From Salinarimonas sp052380005 (GTDB lineage: Bacteria; Pseudomonadota; Alphaproteobacteria; Rhizobiales; Beijerinckiaceae): a stretch of DNA of 64,000 nucleotides. The DNA is taken from assembly GCA_052380005.1 (NCBI GenBank), contig JBQTCJ010000015.1. One strand, 5' to 3'. Under the pieces are notes generated by a model. It made no database searches and was not told the DNA's origin. It saw only the letters and a list, made by a program, of their open reading frames with translations. The translations under genes and the position numbers were made by a program. Positions 26,141-35,251 of the stretch are shown in pieces (the first letter of the stretch is position 1; every line of letters starts with the position of its first letter).

Positions 26141-28372
26141 GGTGACGCTCCGGACGATGCGGGGAGGTCCGCGCGGCGCGGGGCGCCGAGCGGGGGCACA
26201 CACATAGCGCGCGGACGGCGCCCGCGCAAACGCGGCCTTCTCGGCGCTTCCTCCCTCGCTTCGGCCTTCGCCGGAGCGATCCTCGGTGGCTCGATCTTCG
26301 GGAGCGCCATCCTCGGCGGCGCGCCCGCGGCGCTCGCCGCGACGCCGCTGCCCCCGCCGCGTCCCGACCGCCCGGCGCTCGAGGAGCCGGCGGCGACGCC
26401 CGAGGACGCCGAGGCGATCGTTCGGGCGGTGGCGGAGATCGACCCGCGGCGCGTGGCGCTCACCGAGATGCTGAACGCCTATGCCGACGGGCGGATCCTG
26501 CTCGGCGACACGCTCGCCGCCGCCTGGGAGACGATCGTCGCCGGCGATCCCGCCGCGCGGGTCGCCGGCGAGTGGCTGGCGATCCGGGCCGGCGCGGTGC
26601 GCGACTTCGCCCGCCTCTCCGCCTTCCTGAGCGACAATCCCGGCTGGCCGGAGAGGGGCGTCGCCCGCCGGAGAGCCGAGGAGGCGCTCTTCGCCGACCC
26701 GGCGCGTCCGGAGCCGACGATCGCCTTCTTCGCGAGCGAGAGGCCGCGCACCGCCGAGGGCGCGGTGGCGCTCGCGCGCGCCTTCCGCGCCGACGGCGCC
26801 GAGGCGGACGCCCGCGCGCTCGCCCGCGCGACCTGGCGCGACACGCGGCTGGGGACCGCCGAGGAGGCGGCGCTCGAGGCGGAGTTCGGGGCGGCGCTGA
26901 CGCTCGCGGACCATCGGGTGCGCTTCGAGCGCTACCTCTTCAGAGAGGACTGGACGGGCGCGCGGCGCATGCTCGCGCGCTTTCCCGACGAGGCGCGCGC
27001 GGACCTCGAGCTCCTGATCGAGACGCGCCGCGCGGTCGTCGCCCGCGCCCGCGACGCCGGCGCGACGCTCGACGCGCTCCCCGCGCGGCTGCAGGCGGAG
27101 CCGTCGGTGCTCTACTCGCGGCTCAAGCACCTGCGCTACGCGGAGCGCTACGACGAGGCGGCACGCCTCCTCGCCGGGGCGCCGCGGGAGCTCGGGCTCC
27201 TGATCGACGGGGACGCGTGGTGGAACGAGCGGCGCATCGTCGCGCGCTCGACGCTGGAGGCCGGCGACAGCGCCCGCGCCTACGCCATCGCCGCCAACCA
27301 CGCGGCGGAATCGCCGGCCGAGATCATCGAGGCGGAATGGACCGCGGGCTGGATCGCGCTGCGCTTCCTCGACGCGCCGCAGGTCGCCGCCGGCCACTTC
27401 GCCCGCGCCGCCGAGGAGGCGACGCTGCCGATCTCGATCGCCCGCATCGCCTATTGGCGTGGCCGCGCCGCGGCGGCGGCGGGGGATGCGGAGGCGGCGC
27501 GGGAGCATTATCGGGCCGCCGGGGAGCACCCGATCTCGTACTACGGCCAGCTCGCCCTCGAGGAGCTCGGCGAGACGCGCCTGCCGCTGCGCCGGCCCGA
27601 GGGGCTCGACCTCGCGGCGGCCCGCGAGCGGCTGGAGGACGTGCCGGCGGCGCGCGCCATCGCGCTGCTCCACGAGGCGGGCTTCTCGGAGCGCACGATC
27701 CCGCTCTATTGGGGCCTGGGCGATACGCTCGACGATCCCGCGCTGGTTGCGGCGCTCGGCGAGGCGGCGGCGGAGCGCGGCGATGCGCGCGGGCTCCTGG
27801 CGCTGGGGCGCGCGGCGGTGAGCCGCGGCCTGCCGCTCGACGTCTACGCCTACCCGACGCTCGGCATCCCGCCCTTCGAGCCGGCGACGGACGCGGTCGA
27901 TCCGGCGCTGGTCTACGCCATCGCGCGCCAGGAGAGCGCCTTCCATCCGCAGGCGGTGTCGCATGCCGGCGCGCGGGGCCTGATGCAGCTGATGCCCGCC
28001 ACCGCGCGGGCGACGGCCCGACGCTTCGGCCTCGCCTATGCGCCGGAGCGGCTCCTGTCGGATCCGTCCTACAACGCCACGCTGGGCTCGGCGCACCTCG
28101 CCGAGCTGATCGAGCGTTGGGGCGGCTCCTACATCCTGGTGTTCGCCGCCTACAATGCCGGCGGCGGGGCGGTGACGCGCTGGATCCAGCGCTTCGGCGA
28201 CCCGCGCGGCGGCGGCGTCGACCCCATCGACTGGGTGGAGATGATCTCCTACCCGGAGACGCGCAACTACGTTCAGCGCGTGATGGAGAACTACCAGGTC
28301 TACCGGCGCCTGCTGCACGAGGACCGGCCGCTCTCGATCCGCGCCGACCTGGCCCGCGGCGAGCCGGGGTGA
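26129..28372 (+). CDS. soluble lytic murein transglycosylase
   Basis: This predicted periplasmic enzyme cleaves the MurNAc-GlcNAc bond to 1,6-anhydro products. A long alpha-superhelical U/L domain precedes the SLT domain, whose catalytic Glu is in AIARQESAFHP, followed by GLMQLMPATA and the late AAYNAGGG. A signal-peptide-like segment (RRPRKRG, hydrophobic run, AALAA) is encoded at about 26219-26344. The only normal in-frame start before it is ATG 26129, which overlaps the divergent dapA start and adds about 30 unlikely residues; the true start may be a rare codon such as ATA 26204. Confidence 0.9.
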   Translation: MGGHGDAPDDAGRSARRGAPSGGTHIARGRRPRKRGLLGASSLASAFAGAILGGSIFGSAILGGAPAALAATPLPPPRPDRPALEEPAATPEDAEAIVRAVAEIDPRRVALTEMLNAYADGRILLGDTLAAAWETIVAGDPAARVAGEWLAIRAGAVRDFARLSAFLSDNPGWPERGVARRRAEEALFADPARPEPTIAFFASERPRTAEGAVALARAFRADGAEADARALARATWRDTRLGTAEEAALEAEFGAALTLADHRVRFERYLFREDWTGARRMLARFPDEARADLELLIETRRAVVARARDAGATLDALPARLQAEPSVLYSRLKHLRYAERYDEAARLLAGAPRELGLLIDGDAWWNERRIVARSTLEAGDSARAYAIAANHAAESPAEIIEAEWTAGWIALRFLDAPQVAAGHFARAAEEATLPISIARIAYWRGRAAAAAGDAEAAREHYRAAGEHPISYYGQLALEELGETRLPLRRPEGLDLAAARERLEDVPAARAIALLHEAGFSERTIPLYWGLGDTLDDPALVAALGEAAAERGDARGLLALGRAAVSRGLPLDVYAYPTLGIPPFEPATDAVDPALVYAIARQESAFHPQAVSHAGARGLMQLMPATARATARRFGLAYAPERLLSDPSYNATLGSAHLAELIERWGGSYILVFAAYNAGGGAVTRWIQRFGDPRGGGVDPIDWVEMISYPETRNYVQRVMENYQVYRRLLHEDRPLSIRADLARGEPG

Positions 28373-28381
28373 GCCCGGCTC
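28361..28381. terminator. hairpin between transglycosylase and lepA
   Basis: The eight-base perfect arms GAGCCGGG and CCCGGCTC with a five-base loop span the stop codon of the transglycosylase gene. A smaller CCCC/GGGG hairpin follows. These could serve both convergent genes, although no T-run is present. Confidence 0.45.
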
Positions 28382-28408
28382 GGCAGCCCCTCTCCGGGGT
28401 CTCCGGCC

Positions 28409-30220
28409 TCAGCCGTCCATCTTCAGGGCGGCGATGAACGCTTCCTGCGGGATCTCCACGCGGCCGAACTGGCGCATCTTCTTCTTGCCCTCCTTCTGCT
28501 TGTCGAGGAGCTTGCGCTTGCGCGAGACGTCGCCGCCGTAGCACTTGGCGGTGACGTCCTTCCTCAACGCGCGGATGGTCTCGCGGGCGATGATCTTGCC
28601 GCCGATCGCGGCCTGGATCGGGATCTGGAAGAGATGCTGCGGAATCAGGTCCTTGAGCTTCTCGCACATCACCCGCCCGCGGGCCTCGGCCCGGCTGCGG
28701 TGGACGAGCATCGAGAGCGCATCGACCGGCTCGCCGTTGACCAGGATCGACATGCGCACGAGGTCGCCCTCGCGATAGTCGGTGATCTGGTAGTCGAACG
28801 AGGCGTAGCCGCGCGAGATCGACTTCAGCCGGTCATAGAAGTCGAACACCACCTCGTTGAGAGGCAGGTCGTAGACGACCATGGCGCGCTTGCCGACGTA
28901 GTTCAGGTCGATCTGCACGCCGCGGCGGTCCTGGCAGAGCTTGAGCACCGCGCCGAGATGCTCGTCGGGCGTGAGGATCGTGGCGCGGATCCAGGGCTCC
29001 TCGATCGTCTCGATCTTCATGACGTCCGGCATGTCGGCCGGATTGTGCAGCTCCAGCGTCTCCCCGTCGCGCAGGACGAGCTTGTAGACTACCGAGGGCG
29101 CGGTCGAGATCAGGTCGAGGTTGAACTCGCGCTCGAGCCGCTCCTGGATGATCTCGAGGTGGAGGAGCCCGAGGAAGCCGCAGCGGAAGCCGAAGCCGAG
29201 CGCCGCCGAGCTCTCCATCTCGTAGGAGAAGCTCGCGTCGTTGAGGCGAAGCCGCCCCATGGCCGCGCGCAGGTCCTCGAAGTCGGCGGCGTCGACGGGG
29301 AAGAGGCCGCAGAACACCACCGGCTGAGCCGGCTTGAAGCCGGGCAGCATCTGCGTGGTCGGGCGCTTGGTCTCGGTGATGGTGTCGCCGACACGGGTGT
29401 CCGCGACCTCCTTGATGGCGGCGGTGATGAAGCCGACCTCGCCCGGGCCGAGCTCGTCGAGCTTCTGCATCTTGGGCCGGAACACGCCGATCGTATCGAT
29501 CTCGTACTCGGCGTCGGCGCCCATCATCTTGATGCCCATGCCCTTGCGCATGACACCGTCCATGACGCGCACGAGCACGATCACGCCGAGATAGGGGTCG
29601 TACCAGCTGTCGACGAGCATCGCCTTTAGCGGCGCCTCGCGGTCGCCCTTGGGCGCCGGCAGGCGCTCGACGATGGCCTCGAGCACGAGGTCGACGCCGA
29701 GCCCGGTCTTGGCCGAGATCGGCACGGCCTGCGACGCGTCGAGCCCGATCACGTCCTCGATCTGCTCCTTGACGCGCTCCGGCTCGGCGGCGGGCAGGTC
29801 GACCTTGTTGAGGACGGGCACGATCTCGTGGTCGGCGTCGAGCGCCTGGTAGACGTTGGCGAGCGTCTGCGCCTCCACGCCCTGCGAGGCGTCGACGACG
29901 AGGAGCGAGCCCTCGCAGGCCTTGAGCGAGCGCGAGACCTCGTAGGCGAAGTCGACGTGCCCGGGCGTGTCCATCAGGTTGAGGATGTAGGTCTTGCCGT
30001 CCTTGGCGAGGTACTCCAGCCGGACCGTCTGCGCCTTGATCGTGATGCCGCGCTCGCGCTCGATGTCCATCGAGTCGAGCATCTGCTCCTGCATGTCGCG
30101 CTCGGACACGGTGCCGGTCAGCTGGATCAGGCGATCCGCGAGCGTCGACTTGCCGTGGTCGATGTGCGCGACGATGGAGAAGTTGCGAATGTTCTCGAGG
30201 GTCTCGCGGGTCATGGTCAT
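28409..30220 (-). CDS. lepA: elongation factor 4 (ribosomal back-translocase)
   Basis: This 603-residue translational GTPase has G1 AHIDHGKST, G2/G3 RGITI and DTPGHVDF, G4 NKVDLP, and the LepA-specific C-terminal domain that ends with the basic RKRKLLDKQKEGKKKM. It probably acts on stalled or mistranslocated ribosomes. The two ATG codons at 30220 and 30214 are both possible starts. The length is normal for the family. Confidence 0.98.
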   Translation of the reverse strand: MTMTRETLENIRNFSIVAHIDHGKSTLADRLIQLTGTVSERDMQEQMLDSMDIERERGITIKAQTVRLEYLAKDGKTYILNLMDTPGHVDFAYEVSRSLKACEGSLLVVDASQGVEAQTLANVYQALDADHEIVPVLNKVDLPAAEPERVKEQIEDVIGLDASQAVPISAKTGLGVDLVLEAIVERLPAPKGDREAPLKAMLVDSWYDPYLGVIVLVRVMDGVMRKGMGIKMMGADAEYEIDTIGVFRPKMQKLDELGPGEVGFITAAIKEVADTRVGDTITETKRPTTQMLPGFKPAQPVVFCGLFPVDAADFEDLRAAMGRLRLNDASFSYEMESSAALGFGFRCGFLGLLHLEIIQERLEREFNLDLISTAPSVVYKLVLRDGETLELHNPADMPDVMKIETIEEPWIRATILTPDEHLGAVLKLCQDRRGVQIDLNYVGKRAMVVYDLPLNEVVFDFYDRLKSISRGYASFDYQITDYREGDLVRMSILVNGEPVDALSMLVHRSRAEARGRVMCEKLKDLIPQHLFQIPIQAAIGGKIIARETIRALRKDVTAKCYGGDVSRKRKLLDKQKEGKKKMRQFGRVEIPQEAFIAALKMDG

Positions 30221-30377
30221 CCAGGCCGGGCACGCCGTCGCGCGCCGATGAGCTAGCGTGATCGGGAGATAGCAGCGACCGGGGGGTTAGCCAAGGGGAG
30301 CGGGGTGGGAGCGAGGGACGCAGGGGCGGGCGCACGCCTCCTCTCCGCAGGGGAGGATCCGGGGGGCGGGAGGCGCC

Positions 30378-32489
30378 TCACTCCCCCGTCGGGTGCTGCT
30401 CCGTCTCGCCCTTGGCCAGGATCGCCTCCAGCGTCTCCAGCCGGTCCGCTTCCGCGGTGGGCTTGTCCCAGCGGATGCGCGAGACTCGGGGGAAGCGCAT
30501 CGCCACGCCGGACTTGTGGCGGGTCGAGCGCTGCAGGCCCTCGAAGGCGATCTCGAGCACGAGGCCCGTCTCCGTGGTGTGCGTCACCTCGCGCACGGGG
30601 CCGAAGCGGTTGACCGTGTTGTTGCGCACGAAGCGGTCGAGCTGGGCGAGCTCGGCGTCCGTGAAGCCGAAATAGGCCTTGCCGACCGGAACCAGTTCCT
30701 CCCCACCGCCCGCGCCGGTGCGCCAGACGCCGAACGTGTAGTCCGAGTAGAAGGACGAGCGCTTCCCGTGCCCGCGCTGGGCGTACATCATCACGGCGTC
30801 GACCGTGTAGGGCTCGCGCTTCCACTTGAACCACAGGCCTTTGGGCCGGCCGGGCACGTAGGGGCTGTCGGCGCGCTTGACCATGACGCCCTCGACCGCG
30901 TCGGCGTCCACACCGGCGCCGTGGGCGGCGGGGTCCGCGCGCGCGGCGGTCAGCGCATCCCAGTCGGCGAAGGGCACGAGGGGGGAGAGGTCGAGGCGCC
31001 CGACGAAGGTCTCGGGTCGCGCGCGGCGCGCGACGAAGGCCTCGAGCCGCGCGCGGCGCTCGGCGAAGGGCAGGGCGCGCAGGTCCTCTCCGCTCTCCGC
31101 CAGGAGGTCGTAGGCGCGCAGGTGGGCGGGGTGCTTCGTCATCAGGGCGTTGGAGACGGCCTTCCTGTTGAGCCGCTGCTGGAGGACGTTGAAGCTCTGC
31201 ACGCGCCCGTCGATCAGCACGAGCAGCTCTCCGTCGATCGCGGCCTCCATGCCGGCGAGCGCCGCCACCAGGTCCGGGAAGGCGCCCGAGACGTCCTCGC
31301 CGGTGCGCGAGTAGAGCCGCGTCGTCCCGTCGAACGACACGGCCTGGACGCGGATGCCGTCCCACTTCCATTCCGCGGCGAAGGCGTCGGCATCGAGCGT
31401 CCCGATGTCCTCCAGCTCGAGCGGATGGGCGAGCATCGGCGGACGGAACGGCGCGGGATCGCGCGACACCGGCCGCGGGCCGCGCCCCTCCACCCACGCG
31501 AACAGGTCGAGGTAGGGCGGCGCGAGACCGTGCCAGACCTCCTCGATCGCGTCGGGCTCCATCTCGCCGAGCGAGGCGAGCGCCGTCTTGGCGAGGCGCG
31601 CGGAGACGCCGATGCGCAGGCTCCCCGTGATCAGCTTCAAGAGCGCCCAGCGCCCGGTCTCGTCGAGCGCGTCGAGCAGAGCGGCGAGGCGCGCGGGGAG
31701 GTCGGACTTGGAGGTCGTGGCGAGGGTCTCGACGACCTCGGAGAGAGAGGGCGGCGGGGGGCGATTGTGGCCCGACGTCGGCGACATGCGCGACGCGCTC
31801 CCTTCCCCCTCGTGGGGAGGGGTGGAGGGTGCGGGGCGTTCAGGATCGATCTCGGCATCGATGCCCGCGCGCTCGGCCCGCATCGACGGCGCCGCCTCGT
31901 CCTGCACGCCCCACACCCCCGGCCCCTCTCCACGAGGGAGAGGGGAGACCCGCGGCGGTTCCGGTACCGCCTTCGACGCCGTGCCGGCCTCGACACGGCT
32001 CGCGTTCTCGACCACCCGCGGCGGCATGCGTGACGCGCTCCCCTCCCCCTCGTGGGGAGGGGTTGGGGGTGGGGGGCGTTCAGGATCGAGCTCGGCATGA
32101 ATGCCGGCGCGCTCGGCCCGCATCGACGGCGTCGCCCCGTCCTGCACGCCCCACACCCCCGGCCCCTCTCCACGAGGGAGAGGGGAGACCCGCGGCGGTT
32201 CGGACGCCTCCATCATCGGCGCCGGCCACAGGAGCGCCGTCGTCTCGGCGAGATCGCCGACATAGGAATAGGACATCTCGAAGAGGACCGGGTCGCAACG
32301 CTCCTGGATGAGCGCCCGGATCAGGTTCGGCTTGGCCTCGCGAAACGACAGCTCGCCGGTGAGCGCCGCGAGGGCGAAGCCGCGCTCGGGGTCCGGCGTC
32401 GCGCGGAGATAGTCGGCGATGAGCCGGATCTTGGCATTGCGGCGGCTCTCGTAGACGAGCCGGTCGAGGAGGGCGGCGAAGGCGTTCAC
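30378..32489 (-). CDS. ATP-dependent DNA ligase with two in-frame repeat insertions
   Basis: This enzyme seals nicks after self-adenylation and belongs to the bacterial LigB/LigC-like group paired with an exonuclease. The adenylated lysine is Lys375 in EWKWDGIRV; the C-terminal OB-fold region ends with YTFGVWRTG and MRFPRVSRIRWDKP. The GTG start overlaps the exonuclease stop (GTGA), and NAFAALLDRLVYE matches the usual opening. At 703 residues it is clearly longer than the roughly 530-560 I expect for this group. The excess is residues 97-155 and 177-235, two copies of one palindromic repeat translated in frame, inserted after the N-terminal LWPAP in the loop before PPPSLSEVVETL. All catalytic parts are intact. 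Confidence 0.93.
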   Translation of the reverse strand: MNAFAALLDRLVYESRRNAKIRLIADYLRATPDPERGFALAALTGELSFREAKPNLIRALIQERCDPVLFEMSYSYVGDLAETTALLWPAPMMEASEPPRVSPLPRGEGPGVWGVQDGATPSMRAERAGIHAELDPERPPPPTPPHEGEGSASRMPPRVVENASRVEAGTASKAVPEPPRVSPLPRGEGPGVWGVQDEAAPSMRAERAGIDAEIDPERPAPSTPPHEGEGSASRMSPTSGHNRPPPPSLSEVVETLATTSKSDLPARLAALLDALDETGRWALLKLITGSLRIGVSARLAKTALASLGEMEPDAIEEVWHGLAPPYLDLFAWVEGRGPRPVSRDPAPFRPPMLAHPLELEDIGTLDADAFAAEWKWDGIRVQAVSFDGTTRLYSRTGEDVSGAFPDLVAALAGMEAAIDGELLVLIDGRVQSFNVLQQRLNRKAVSNALMTKHPAHLRAYDLLAESGEDLRALPFAERRARLEAFVARRARPETFVGRLDLSPLVPFADWDALTAARADPAAHGAGVDADAVEGVMVKRADSPYVPGRPKGLWFKWKREPYTVDAVMMYAQRGHGKRSSFYSDYTFGVWRTGAGGGEELVPVGKAYFGFTDAELAQLDRFVRNNTVNRFGPVREVTHTTETGLVLEIAFEGLQRSTRHKSGVAMRFPRVSRIRWDKPTAEADRLETLEAILAKGETEQHPTGE
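31785..31961. repeat. palindromic repeat, family 2, copy A inside the ligase gene
   Basis: This 177-base unit matches copy B exactly 240 bases downstream at about 94 percent of positions (11 mismatches by eye). Its ends are inverted relatives (CTCCCTTCCCCCTCGTGGGG against CTCCCCTCTCCCTCGTGGAG on the other strand), each a hairpin. It encodes residues 177-235 of the ligase. Confidence 0.9.
32025..32201. repeat. palindromic repeat, family 2, copy B inside the ligase gene
   Basis: This is the second copy of the 177-base unit, in the same orientation and the same reading frame as copy A, with 63 bases between them. It encodes residues 97-155 of the ligase. The translated unit is rich in Pro, Gly, Glu and Arg and is predicted to be disordered. 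Confidence 0.9.
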
Positions 32490-33538
32490 GACGAAGCCTC
32501 GCCCTGCGCCGCCGGCACGGCGCCGTCCGCGGTGTCCTCCCCCTCGTCCCCATATCCCAGCATGTGCAGCGGCCGCGCGGAAATCCCCATCGTCCCGCAC
32601 CAGTGCACCAGCGCGTCCTCCTGCCCGTGCGTGACCCAGACCTCGCCGGCGCCCGTCTCCAGGATGCTGCGCGTGAGGTCGTCCCAGTCGCAATGGTCGG
32701 AGATCACCATCGGCAGCTCCACCCCCTTCTGCCGCGCCCGCGCCCGCACCCTCATCCAGCCCGAGGCGAAGGCGGCGACGGGGTCGGGGAACTTGCGGGC
32801 CCAGACCTCCTGGATGGCGGAGGGCGGGCAGAGGATCACCTCGCCGGCGAGCTTCGCCCGGTCGCCGGGCTGTACCTTGACGATCTCGCCGAGGTCGACG
32901 CCGAGATCGGCGTAGAGCGCGCACAGCTTCTCCATGGCGCCGTGGACCCAGATCGGCCGATCCCAGCCGGCCTCGCGCAGGAGCGCCATCACGCGCTGCG
33001 CCTTGCCGAGCGCGTAGGCGCCCACCAGATGCGCGCGCTCGGGGAAGAGCGTCAGCGAGGCGAGGAGCTTGTCCACCTCCGCCCGCGCGTCGGGGTGGCG
33101 GAAGATGGGGAGGCCGAAGGTCGCCTCGGTGATGAAGACGTCGCAGGGCACGATCTCGCACGGCAGGCAGGTCGGGTCCCGGCCGCGCTTGTAGTCGCCC
33201 GAGACCACGAGCCGCGTGCCGCCCGCCTCGATCACGATCTGCGCGGAGCCGAGCACGTGGCCGGCCGGCACGAAGCGCACGGACACGTCGCCCTGCCGGA
33301 TCGTCTCGCCCAGCGCCGCCGCCTGCGTCGCCCCCGCGAAATCCGCGCCGTAGCGCGCGGCCATGATCGCCAGCGTCTCGGAGGTCGCGAGCACCGCGCC
33401 GTGCCCGGAGCGGGCGTGGTCCGAATGGCCGTGCGTCACGAGCGCCCTGTCGACCGGTCGCATCGGATCGACGTGGAAGCCGCCCACCGGGCAGTAGAGG
33501 CCCTGGGGCGTGAGGGTGAGGATGTCGGTGGCGCGCAT
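32486..33538 (-). CDS. ligase-associated DNA exonuclease (metallo-beta-lactamase fold)
   Basis: This 350-residue nuclease of the beta-CASP-like group is typically encoded beside ATP-dependent DNA ligases (ligase-associated exonuclease family). The metal site is in THGHSDHARSGH, with further ligands in GHVLGSAQ and SGDYKRGRD, and the C-terminal SDHCDWDD and THGQEDALV are present. ATG 33538 gives the conserved opening MRATDILTLTPQGLYCP; a GTG at 33574 would add 12 non-conserved residues. It overlaps the ligase start. The ligase-associated helicase that often completes this set is not adjacent. Confidence 0.92.
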   Translation of the reverse strand: MRATDILTLTPQGLYCPVGGFHVDPMRPVDRALVTHGHSDHARSGHGAVLATSETLAIMAARYGADFAGATQAAALGETIRQGDVSVRFVPAGHVLGSAQIVIEAGGTRLVVSGDYKRGRDPTCLPCEIVPCDVFITEATFGLPIFRHPDARAEVDKLLASLTLFPERAHLVGAYALGKAQRVMALLREAGWDRPIWVHGAMEKLCALYADLGVDLGEIVKVQPGDRAKLAGEVILCPPSAIQEVWARKFPDPVAAFASGWMRVRARARQKGVELPMVISDHCDWDDLTRSILETGAGEVWVTHGQEDALVHWCGTMGISARPLHMLGYGDEGEDTADGAVPAAQGEASS

Positions 33539-33583
33539 GAAGACGGATATGGGGCGCCGGATCGCCTGCGGCACCCCGTCGCC

Positions 33584-34534
33584 TCACGCCAGAAGCGCGT
33601 CGAGCACCATGCCGGCGAACAGGATGAGCCCGGCGTCGCGGTTGGCGCGAAACAGAATCAGCGAACGGCGGCCGTCGGAGGGGTCGAGGGTCGCGACCTG
33701 CCAGGCGAGGTGCGCCGCGAAGGCGGCGAGGCCCGCCCAGGCGAGGGGGCCGACGCCGACCTGCGCCAGCGCGCCCACCATCAGCACGATGCAGGCGGCG
33801 TAGCACACGCCGATCGCGAGCCGCACCCGCGCGCCGAAGAGGCGAGCGGATGACTTGATGCCGGCGATCTCGTCGTCCTCGATGTCCTGGAGCGCGTAGA
33901 TCGTGTCGTAGCCCACGACCCAGGCGATGGCCGCGACGTAGAGCAGCACGGGCGCGAGCGACAGCGCGCCGAAGGCCGCCGCCCAGCCCATCAGCGCCCC
34001 CCAGGAGAAGCACAGGCCGAGCACCACCTGCGGCAGCCAGATCACCCGCTTCATGAACGGATAGGTCAGCACGATCGCCACCGAGGCGAAGCCGGTCGCG
34101 ACCGCGAACCAGTTGAGCTGGAGCAGCACCGCGAGGCCGACCGCGCATTGGGCGAGCACGAAGGCGGTGGCGCCCGCGAGGCTCACCCGGCCCGACGGCA
34201 GCGGGCGGTCGCGGGTGCGGGCGACGCGGGCGTCGAGATCGCGGTCGACGATGTCGTTGTAGGTCGAGCCGGCGCCGCGCATGGCCACGGCGCCGATCAG
34301 GAACAGGGCGAGGTGCCAGGGGTCGGGGTAGGGCGCGCCGGCGGCGAGCGCCGCGAGGGCGGCGGACCACCAGCACGGCAGCAGGAGGAGCCACCAGCCG
34401 ATCGGCCGCTCGATCCGGGCGAGACGCAGGTAGGGACGCGCGGAGACCGGCGCGATCCGGTCCGCCCAATGGCCGGTGACGGCGTCCGGCAGCGATCGGT
34501 CCGCCCCGCCGCGGAAGAGCCCCCCTCTACGCAC
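33584..34534 (-). CDS. ubiA: 4-hydroxybenzoate polyprenyltransferase
   Basis: This intramembrane enzyme attaches the polyprenyl tail to 4-hydroxybenzoate in ubiquinone synthesis. The 316-residue protein has about eight helices and both aspartate motifs: NDIVDRDLDARV after helix 2 and DIEDDEIAGIKSSA after helix 6. The N-terminal 30 residues before YLRLARIERPIGWWLLL are less conserved, so a later start is possible. The gene follows six bases after the small secreted protein gene. Confidence 0.95.
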   Translation of the reverse strand: MRRGGLFRGGADRSLPDAVTGHWADRIAPVSARPYLRLARIERPIGWWLLLLPCWWSAALAALAAGAPYPDPWHLALFLIGAVAMRGAGSTYNDIVDRDLDARVARTRDRPLPSGRVSLAGATAFVLAQCAVGLAVLLQLNWFAVATGFASVAIVLTYPFMKRVIWLPQVVLGLCFSWGALMGWAAAFGALSLAPVLLYVAAIAWVVGYDTIYALQDIEDDEIAGIKSSARLFGARVRLAIGVCYAACIVLMVGALAQVGVGPLAWAGLAAFAAHLAWQVATLDPSDGRRSLILFRANRDAGLILFAGMVLDALLA

Positions 34535-34540
34535 GGCGGA

Positions 34541-35038
34541 TCACAGCGCGCCCTGCGGGATCGGGAAGCGGCCGGTGAGGCCCGGCCCGCCGAACTGGTT
34601 CGACTCGGCCGCCTCGCGGGCCTGGCGCTCGGCGTCGTTGATCTGCGCGGCGACGCGGCAGGCGTCCGCGCGCATGCCCCCGACGCGCTCGTGGTCCTGG
34701 CGGACGTTCTGGGCGAAGTCGTTGGGGATCTGGCACCAGGCCTGGTTCTCGTCGATGAAGTCGACGAGCTTCTGCCCGTTCTCCTGGAGCGCGCGCAGCG
34801 CCGAGCAGGCCGGGCGCGGGTCGACGTTCTCCTCGCCGAGCGCCTCCAGGCGCTGGACGATGGAGCGGCGCTCCTCCAGCAGCGGGCCGACGGCGCCGCA
34901 GACGTTCGCCTGCGCGCGCGCCGCTGTCGGCGCCAGCATCGACGCCGCCCCGCAGAGCGCGAGCGCGACCGTGAGCGCCGCCCGGGGGAGAGCCCCCTTG
35001 GAGAGCGTCGCGATGGAGATCCGGATCCTCGTCGCCAT
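34541..35038 (-). CDS. secreted hypothetical protein
   Basis: I do not recognise the family. The 165-residue product has a clear signal peptide (MATRIRIS, hydrophobic ALTVALALCGAASMLA, cleavage ARAQ near residue 43). The mature part is mostly helical, with four cysteines (CGAVG, PACSAL, AWCQIP, DACRVAAQ) at spacing compatible with two disulfides and no catalytic motif. It lies six bases upstream of ubiA in the same orientation. Longer starts exist upstream but would bury the signal peptide. Confidence 0.75.
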   Translation of the reverse strand: MATRIRISIATLSKGALPRAALTVALALCGAASMLAPTAARAQANVCGAVGPLLEERRSIVQRLEALGEENVDPRPACSALRALQENGQKLVDFIDENQAWCQIPNDFAQNVRQDHERVGGMRADACRVAAQINDAERQAREAAESNQFGGPGLTGRFPIPQGAL

Positions 35039-35251
35039 GGTCCTCGCCAGGAGCCGTCCGCCCCTGCCCCTCGCGCGCGGGTGAGCGCGCTCGCTTGCTT
35101 GCATCAACGCATCGTCCGCGAGATACCAGATCCCGTACCGGCGCGCCAGCGCGCGCGCCGTCGCGGACACGCGGCATCGACACCACGCCAATGTGGCGAG
35201 ATTGCCGCCCGCCCGCCCGCCTCTCGTTCCACCGACCGCCGGAGCCGGACC

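Noticed and set aside
31785..32201. CRISPR-like array in the ligase
   Set aside because: Only two copies, 177 bases each and themselves palindromic, inside an intact coding frame; no short repeats with unique spacers and no cas genes.
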